Shown here: piece after piece, positions 15,828 through 20,549 of the stretch
Layout of the letters: every line of letters begins with the position of its first letter
How positions within the stretch are numbered: position 1 is the first letter of the stretch
Assembly (NCBI GenBank): GCA_031431195.1
Contig: JANPCU010000217.1
Location: 1 to 20,549, forward strand
Origin: TH-plancto1 sp031431195
GTDB lineage: Bacteria; Planctomycetota; Planctomycetia; Planctomycetales; Planctomycetaceae
Reading direction: 5' to 3'
DNA length: 20,549 nt
Program-made: the position numbers and the translations under genes
The notes under the pieces: generated by a model
Told to the model about the DNA's origin: nothing
What the model saw: only the letters and a program-made list of their open reading frames with translations
The model's database searches: none

Positions 15828-16005
15828 GCCCCATCGCCACAATATCGCCCACGGCCCCCACGCGGGGTCTCGTGTCACGGTGGGGCACTTGGTCCCGCAT
15901 CGCTTCCAACGCCACTCCCTGCATACGTGTCCCATGTCGCGACCGCATGACTGGAGACCTGCGGCCACGACGAGGTAACTGTGTGTTGCGGCGGGGCGAT
16001 GGGGC
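15828..16005. repeat. 11-bp inverted repeat upstream of the recombinase
   Basis: GCCCCATCGCC (15828-15838) and GGCGATGGGGC (15995-16005) are exact reverse complements 156 bp apart, in the 224-bp gap between the HARE-HTH pseudogene and the serine recombinase. Shorter G/C-rich complementary runs lie between them (for example CCCCCACG at about 15855 with CGGTGGGGC at about 15880). Large serine recombinase genes often lie beside their attachment site, but no crossover-site structure can be shown here. No gene is visible in this gap. Confidence 0.45.
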
Positions 16006-16047
16006 CACGCCGGGGATAGGAAGACTTCACTGAAGGACGAGGACAAC

Positions 16048-18174
16048 ATGGCGACACGCAATTCGAAACTCATTTCGGCGGTCGGGTACGCTCGCCGCAG
16101 CACCGACATGCAGGAGCGTTCGATCCCGGATCAGCAGGCATACGTCGAGAAGTGGGCCAAAGAGCATGGGTACGAGATCGCTCGCTGGTTCATCGACGAT
16201 GCGATCTCCGGGACCAGTACCAAAGGCCGCAATGCCTTCGAGCAGCTGATCACGACCGCTGAGAACGGCCGGGACTTCCAGACGATCCTCTGTTACGACA
16301 TCAGCCGGTTCTCGCGCGGCGGGACCAACGAGACCGGGTTCTACCTGCATCGGCTCAAGGTGGCTGGGGTGGATGTCGTCTTCACCGCTGACGGCATTCC
16401 GGAAGGCGATGAAGGCGAACTCATCCAGGGCGTGAAGTCCTGGCAGGCCCGGCAGTATTCGGTGAAGCTCGCTCGCGACACCATTCGAGGCCAGATCTCA
16501 AACATCCGCGAAAGGAAGAGTGCCCCCGGCGGGATGGCCCCCTATGGATACGACAAGCAGCACATGACCGCCGATGGCACCATACTGCGTACGCTGCGTT
16601 GGTTGCCCGATGGCAGCAAGCAGGAGTTCACTTCGGACGGCAAGCTGTTACGGGTGATCGACCCCGGGGAAAACATCAAGAAGACCAAAAGTGACATCAT
16701 TCGCTACGTCTTGAGCACGCCAGACCGTGTGGCGACGATGAAGCGGATCTACGACCTCTGCGTTAAGGGATACGGATTCCACACGATCGCCCAGACGTTC
16801 AATACCGAAGGCATCCCCTCGCCAGGTGGAATGAAGTGGAATACCTCCCGTGTCGCCAAGCTGGTTCGCAACCCGGTGTATCAAGGAGCCATCGCCTGGA
16901 ACCGGCATACGATGGGGACGCTCTTCGGCCTCGACGGCAACGGCGTGCTGCGGCCCAAAAAAGGACGAGGCTGGAAGGTGAACGCGGTCGCCGACTGGAT
17001 CATCTCCGAGGGAGTTCGCGAACCAATCGTCAGCCCGGAGACCTGGGACGCAGCACAGAAGTCGGTTGCCAAGCGGCGGGCCGACGCCGGGAAGGCTCGC
17101 CCCACCAAGCGATCCCTGCTGGTCAGTCTGATGCTTTGCAAACGCTGCGGGCACAGCTTCACCACGATCCGCGACCGCCGTTGGCCGGGTCCGACCGGCG
17201 AGGGCTATCGGTACTACACCTGCTCAGGATACCACCGCTATGGGAAGTCGGTCTGCAAACTGTCGAACATCACCCTTCCCACGCTCGACGCCTTCGTTTT
17301 GGGAACGATCCAGCAGGTGTTGATCGGTGATCACAAGTCGACCGAGAAGGCCATCGACGCCTTCGTGAAGGCGGTCTTGGCTCCAAAGAAGGCCGAACCA
17401 AAGCGGGCCAAGAGCGATGAGCGGGACCTGGACCTGCTCAACCGCAAGATCAAGGCCACGCTCGGGATGATGGCCGACCCGACGTTCGACGGGATGGACG
17501 AGTTGCAATCGACCTTGGCCGACCTCAAGGCAAAGCGGGACGCGCTGACCGCTCGCCTCAAGCCACAGGACGGTCCCGCCAAACCGGAGGCCACCGAGGA
17601 TGAACTCCGGACCTGGGCCCTGAAGCAGTTCGCCGGGCTCCACGAGCTGACCACGCGAACGGAGATCACCCTCCAGGACCGCCAGCTGGTCGAGGCGTAC
17701 GTGGAACGGATCGAGATCAACCCGGAGACCAAAACCGGCGTGGTGATCCTCGCCGGAGGCTTGGAAAACGCCTACCGCGAAAGTTCCACACGCCTACTCA
17801 TAGGGGATTTTATGGGCGCTCACGAGTGGTGCTTCTATGGCTGGAAGGAGGGAGCCGCTCACCAGTACCTCGGCCCGAACAACGCGACCGATCTGTGGCA
17901 CATCAAGAAAGTGAACCCGCAGAGCATGGTTCATCTGACCGAGAAGCCCGTCGAGCTGGCCGTGCGGGCGCTACAATACTCCTCCCGCACCGGCGAAAAC
18001 GTCCTTGACCTCTTCGGCGGCACTGGAAGCACGATGATCGCCGCTCAGCAGACCGGGCGACGGGCGTTCCTGATGGAACTCGATACGCTGTATTGTGATG
18101 TGATCGTTCAGCGCTGGGAGCAGTTTACGGAGGAGAAAGCGAAACATATTTCGTCTGTGACAAACAACGCATGA
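16048..18174 (+). CDS. Large serine recombinase fused to the C-terminal fragment of a DNA methyltransferase
   Basis: 708 aa; ATG 16048 with AAGGACGAGG upstream. The N-terminal resolvase domain (about 10-160) has the catalytic serine in YARRSTDMQERS (S18) and downstream DISRFSRG. The recombinase domain (about 230-350) includes GYGFHTIAQTFNTEGIPSP and NPVYQGAIAW. A zinc ribbon follows (C364, C367, C392, C403), then a coiled-coil stretch (about 445-510). The normal recombinase ends near ENAYRESSTRL (about 583). Beyond that, residues 589-708 are unrelated: MGAHEWCFYGWKEGAAHQYL, LTEKPVELAVRAL, then DLFGGTGSTMIAAQQTGRRAFLMELD and IVQRWEQF. This is the C-terminal half of an N6-adenine/N4-cytosine methyltransferase with SAM motif I (654-661) but without the catalytic (D/N/S)PP(Y/F/W) motif. 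The fusion arose by an in-frame join. Recombinase activity may persist; methyltransferase activity should not. Confidence 0.88.
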   Translation: MATRNSKLISAVGYARRSTDMQERSIPDQQAYVEKWAKEHGYEIARWFIDDAISGTSTKGRNAFEQLITTAENGRDFQTILCYDISRFSRGGTNETGFYLHRLKVAGVDVVFTADGIPEGDEGELIQGVKSWQARQYSVKLARDTIRGQISNIRERKSAPGGMAPYGYDKQHMTADGTILRTLRWLPDGSKQEFTSDGKLLRVIDPGENIKKTKSDIIRYVLSTPDRVATMKRIYDLCVKGYGFHTIAQTFNTEGIPSPGGMKWNTSRVAKLVRNPVYQGAIAWNRHTMGTLFGLDGNGVLRPKKGRGWKVNAVADWIISEGVREPIVSPETWDAAQKSVAKRRADAGKARPTKRSLLVSLMLCKRCGHSFTTIRDRRWPGPTGEGYRYYTCSGYHRYGKSVCKLSNITLPTLDAFVLGTIQQVLIGDHKSTEKAIDAFVKAVLAPKKAEPKRAKSDERDLDLLNRKIKATLGMMADPTFDGMDELQSTLADLKAKRDALTARLKPQDGPAKPEATEDELRTWALKQFAGLHELTTRTEITLQDRQLVEAYVERIEINPETKTGVVILAGGLENAYRESSTRLLIGDFMGAHEWCFYGWKEGAAHQYLGPNNATDLWHIKKVNPQSMVHLTEKPVELAVRALQYSSRTGENVLDLFGGTGSTMIAAQQTGRRAFLMELDTLYCDVIVQRWEQFTEEKAKHISSVTNNA

Positions 18175-18235
18175 CGAAATCGGTTGAGAGACGACGCAAG
18201 ACCCCATAAGACAAACCGACGGCGCAAAGTTCCCG

Positions 18236-19786
18236 TTACCAGTCTCGTAACACACTGGAAGTGTCTTCTCCCCCATTTGGTGTGCCAAGTGCTTCAAACA
18301 CCTTTGGATCGATTTGACTTGAAACGCTTTTCGCACTCCCATCGGCCATCAGCAGTATTGCATATGGGCCTGCAAAACGACCGAATGACATCGGACCACT
18401 TTTGATTCCAACCGATGGATGCCTAATGTTGTCAGGATCACCCCAAGGTCGGAAATGGTCCTCGACTTCTCCCGCAACGAATGTACTGCCCGTTCCATCA
18501 CTGAAGTCGTTGAACGCCATTCCATTTTTACCTCCAAACGCTAGTTGGTTTCCTGCATAGTGGGAAAATGAATAGCCTTTATGGTCTGCGAGCATCCGTA
18601 CCCCAGGCGACTGAAAGATGTCGACGTTGGACCTAAACACGCCTCCATTGACATCGTGATTCCACGGCTTGCTGAGATCAAGTTGAAAATAGAGCATCGA
18701 ATGTTCGCTATATGGAAGCAGATCAGTTAACCAACTGCGTGCGGACTCTTGTGTGTTAGTAAACTCTCCAGGTGGTAGTGACCATTTACTATCAGCGAAC
18801 TCGTGTAGCGCCAACCCAACTTGTCTCAGGTTGTTCTTCGATATATTGGATTTGACAGATTCTCCGGCTCGACCAATACTTGAGAACACGGCATAATACC
18901 AAAGACCGCAGATTCCTAATGCGACAAAGACACTGAAACGTTGCCTCAACGAACCGATGTCAAGTAGGTATTGAATGAACAGAACGCAGACGGCGGTAGA
19001 TGAGATGGCGGCAAATAGACGCTCAAAACGTTCACTCAGCAATGGATCAAAGAAAGACAAAACCAGCGATAGAAAGAACAAGGGGAAGAAGATGACAAAG
19101 TACGCCCCAAGAAAATATTTCCAGTCGTTCATGGCAACTGGCTCATCTTCGCACATAGTATTTGACGAAAAACTGATTGAACGCGGATCAATCTTTTCAG
19201 TGGAATTGCAAGCTGACATCGCAGCGACCTGCACCTTCGTTCGAAATTCACTTCGAGATAGTCCTGATGAATCGTCCCAGAAGACGATATTGATGTCGTC
19301 ATGGTTCGCGTGAATTGGAAGGTGCTCCTTGATCACCTGTTTCCCGTCCGTGACATCGACCCGCTCCGTGGCAATAAACAAGATGCGACTCAGTCCAACT
19401 GATTGAGCGGCGAGAGAGATTTCTACCGCAACATGCTGTGTGACATCGGATGCGTCAACGACTACCAGCTTGGATTCGAGCATCGACTGACACAGGCGTA
19501 ACTTCCAATCACGTCCTGCTTCCAAATTCATGAACTTTGGAGTGCTGTACCGAAGGATGAACACAATCAGCCCGAGATAGTGGACCCAAGAATGTCTTCG
19601 CCTGGGATCGCGAATCCCCGATACGCGGAATTGTCTTCCGAGAGCGTTCTGGAGTTCACAGCGAAGCAGATGGGTCTGCACGTCATTGCGAAAGGAACGC
19701 AGGAAAAGCACATTTGTCCTCTTCCTCGGTAGAACTGTCAGAAGAACCGCTATTACGGGAATGTTGCGATTTGGATCTGGACACAA
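18236..19786 (-). CDS. FLRSF-type domain plus membrane segments plus DUF1559-like domain (3' part of a broken gene)
   Basis: 516 aa from a TTG at 19786, which I doubt is the true start. Residues 20-145 contain TNVLFLRSFRND, then SKLVVVDASDVTQHVAVEIS, an alpha/beta pattern I associate with a conserved but uncharacterised family having an 'FLRSF' strand and a TIR/SLOG-like second half. Three hydrophobic helices follow at about 225-247, 257-278 and 284-304. Residues about 315-516 resemble DUF1559, the planctomycete pseudopilin-like family: NNLRQVGLALHEFADS, SDGTGSTFVAGEVED, and ILLMADGSAKSVSSQIDPKV. The usual DUF1559 N-terminal pilin helix is replaced by the other modules, so this is a fusion. 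Base composition here looks more AT-rich than in the recombinase and kinase genes. It is convergent with the recombinase gene and 61 bp away from it. Confidence 0.7.
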   Translation of the reverse strand: MCPDPNRNIPVIAVLLTVLPRKRTNVLFLRSFRNDVQTHLLRCELQNALGRQFRVSGIRDPRRRHSWVHYLGLIVFILRYSTPKFMNLEAGRDWKLRLCQSMLESKLVVVDASDVTQHVAVEISLAAQSVGLSRILFIATERVDVTDGKQVIKEHLPIHANHDDINIVFWDDSSGLSRSEFRTKVQVAAMSACNSTEKIDPRSISFSSNTMCEDEPVAMNDWKYFLGAYFVIFFPLFFLSLVLSFFDPLLSERFERLFAAISSTAVCVLFIQYLLDIGSLRQRFSVFVALGICGLWYYAVFSSIGRAGESVKSNISKNNLRQVGLALHEFADSKWSLPPGEFTNTQESARSWLTDLLPYSEHSMLYFQLDLSKPWNHDVNGGVFRSNVDIFQSPGVRMLADHKGYSFSHYAGNQLAFGGKNGMAFNDFSDGTGSTFVAGEVEDHFRPWGDPDNIRHPSVGIKSGPMSFGRFAGPYAILLMADGSAKSVSSQIDPKVFEALGTPNGGEDTSSVLRDW

Positions 19787-19974
19787 TAAAATGCCAGACC
19801 GATCACAAAAACCCTTAGTTGATTTGACCCAAAGAATTCATTACTCTCAGCCTCTTGGGAAGCGTGCTGGTCGGAGTCGGTCACTTGTTGTAATCCCTCC
19901 TGGGCAATGGCCCCCCATGCAAGAAGTTCGATTCCAACAGTTACCATGAGGAACAGCACAAAGATCCGTATGGT
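19753..19974 (-). pseudogene. Membrane-segment piece linking the zinc-ribbon and FLRSF parts
   Basis: Just after the zinc-ribbon gene's TAG the same frame continues openly for about 73 codons. It encodes two hydrophobic segments (IFVLFLMVTVGIELLAWGAI and LRVFVIGLAFYCVQIQIATF) separated by a polar stretch, and ends in TAA at 19753-19755. The next hydrophobic stretch, PVIAVLLTVLP followed by RKRTNVLFLRSF, is in another frame and overlaps it by 34 bases. Continuity of character across both breaks suggests one original gene. It could alternatively be a separate small membrane protein starting at GTG 19959. Confidence 0.55.
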
Positions 19975-20295
19975 CTATAAGCGGATCACGAGCAGCGGGT
20001 CAGCAAGCGGCCTCGTCGGGTAATATGTGACAACGCCTTCGTGGATGCTGGGATCTGAGTCACGCGATGACTTGCAAGAGGCTGTAATCGGCAACTGAGA
20101 AGCACCGGAGGTGTCGCTCAGTCCACCCGGTGTCCCACACCGAGCTTCTTTAGGTTTCCTCTCATCGCATTTCGATGCTACATCAGCATTTACTCGGGGC
20201 GGAAAAGACTGTGTTCGGCAAGAAGGGCAGCGCCCATCTTGCATCGGCATAACTCTTGTCGAACATGCAGGACACGCGACAATCTCGGAAGACAT
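19975..20295 (-). CDS. Zinc-ribbon protein, probable 5' part of the broken gene
   Basis: 106 aa from ATG 20295, chosen because MSSEIVACPAC puts the ribbon at the N-terminus, as is usual; a TTG at 20328 would add 11 residues. The ribbon is CPACSTRVMPMQDGRCPSC (two CxxC pairs), a form common at the N-terminus of planctomycete membrane proteins. A low-complexity Ser/Lys-rich linker and then VTYYPTRPLADPLLVIRL follow, ending in TAG. The last residues look like the entry into a membrane helix that continues in frame after the stop. The TAG is therefore probably a nonsense mutation inside a larger gene and not a natural end. No upstream partner gene is visible before the window's end. Confidence 0.6.
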   Translation of the reverse strand: MSSEIVACPACSTRVMPMQDGRCPSCRTQSFPPRVNADVASKCDERKPKEARCGTPGGLSDTSGASQLPITASCKSSRDSDPSIHEGVVTYYPTRPLADPLLVIRL

Positions 20296-20328
20296 GGATG
20301 TGTCCAGAGCTTTGGTGATGAATGCCAA

Positions 20329-20549
20329 TTCGTCGGCGTGAGACAGTACATACCATTTTATTTTAATCTTCTGGTGCGATCAGTTCAAGAGAAAGCAACG
20401 TGAGCTAACAGCCCGTTGAAGATCCCGTGTTTCCGCAGTGCATGGGTTGACTCATCCCATCGCGAGGTGGTTGGCGGGATGAAGTGGAAAACGGTGTGAG
20501 TGGCGACTTGGGCCACTGCGGAGTTGCCGGAGCGCCTCCCTGACAATCT
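20329..20549. other. Terminal stretch without a supported gene
   Basis: The final 220 bases hold no convincing reading frame on either strand. This stretch should contain the promoter of the leftward zinc-ribbon gene; an AT-rich patch at 20350-20370 (CATTTTATTTTAATC) is compatible with that but shows no clear -35/-10 pair. No terminal inverted repeat of an insertion sequence could be recognised. Confidence 0.5.

Noticed and set aside
17791..17815. Similarity of the recombinase-methyltransferase junction (CTCATAGGGGA) to the core of the left repeat array
   Set aside because: The match is short and gapped; in isolation it does not exceed what chance allows.
17812..18174. Independent methyltransferase gene starting at the internal ATG
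   Set aside because: It would lack the catalytic motif and half of the fold, and the frame is continuous with the recombinase; it is better seen as a fused fragment.
20400..20549. Possible insertion-sequence end at the right edge
   Set aside because: The phrase around 20410 looked familiar, but no terminal inverted repeat, target duplication or transposase frame could be found.

Overview
The window looks like a chromosomal accessory region of a planctomycete, probably from the Planctomycetales. The main grounds are a C-terminal DUF1559-type domain, a giant membrane-anchored Ser/Thr kinase carrying 3-keto-disaccharide-hydrolase (DUF1080)-like and PA14-like domains downstream of an ECF sigma factor, and frequent TTG starts in GC-rich DNA. 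No taxonomic marker (rRNA, tRNA, ribosomal protein) is present, so this is inference from gene content.

Left block (1-6521): remnants and cargo of a phage- or satellite-like element. It opens with the ATPase half of a large terminase, cut at its Walker B strand. A roughly 600-bp array of about six imperfect 100-143-bp direct repeats follows. Then come a small TTG-start gene and an overlapping AEP-primase/SF3-helicase (P4/D5 type). Downstream is a non-coding stretch with a cluster of GTGACGG/CCGTCAC words, a 28-bp inverted repeat around an AT-rich core, and an 80-bp direct repeat. The block ends with a tightly overlapping three-gene operon: a Phd/YefM-like protein, a HExxH protein and a coiled-coil protein.

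Middle block (6721-15289): a signalling operon. It encodes an ECF-type sigma factor, a 2222-aa transmembrane Ser/Thr kinase with a large carbohydrate-binding-like C-terminal part, and an FHA protein whose kinase domain has lost its catalytic residues (a predicted pseudokinase). The last two genes overlap by 4 bp. The simplest model is that the kinase senses something on its far side of the membrane and signals through the sigma factor and the FHA-pseudokinase adaptor.

Right block (15450-20549): decayed and rearranged DNA. It has a frameshifted HARE-HTH-like pseudogene, then a large serine recombinase fused in frame to the C-terminal fragment of a DNA methyltransferase. On the opposite strand lies what looks like one long broken gene (zinc ribbon, membrane segments, an 'FLRSF' nucleotide-binding-like domain, more membrane segments, DUF1559), interrupted by a stop codon and a frameshift. 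The last 220 bases hold no gene I can support.

Most notable for follow-up: the repeat array plus inverted repeat flanking the primase-helicase (candidate replication origin), the Phd/HExxH/coiled-coil operon, the FHA-pseudokinase paired with an intact giant kinase, and the recombinase-methyltransferase chimera. All function calls come from motifs read by eye; no database search was run.
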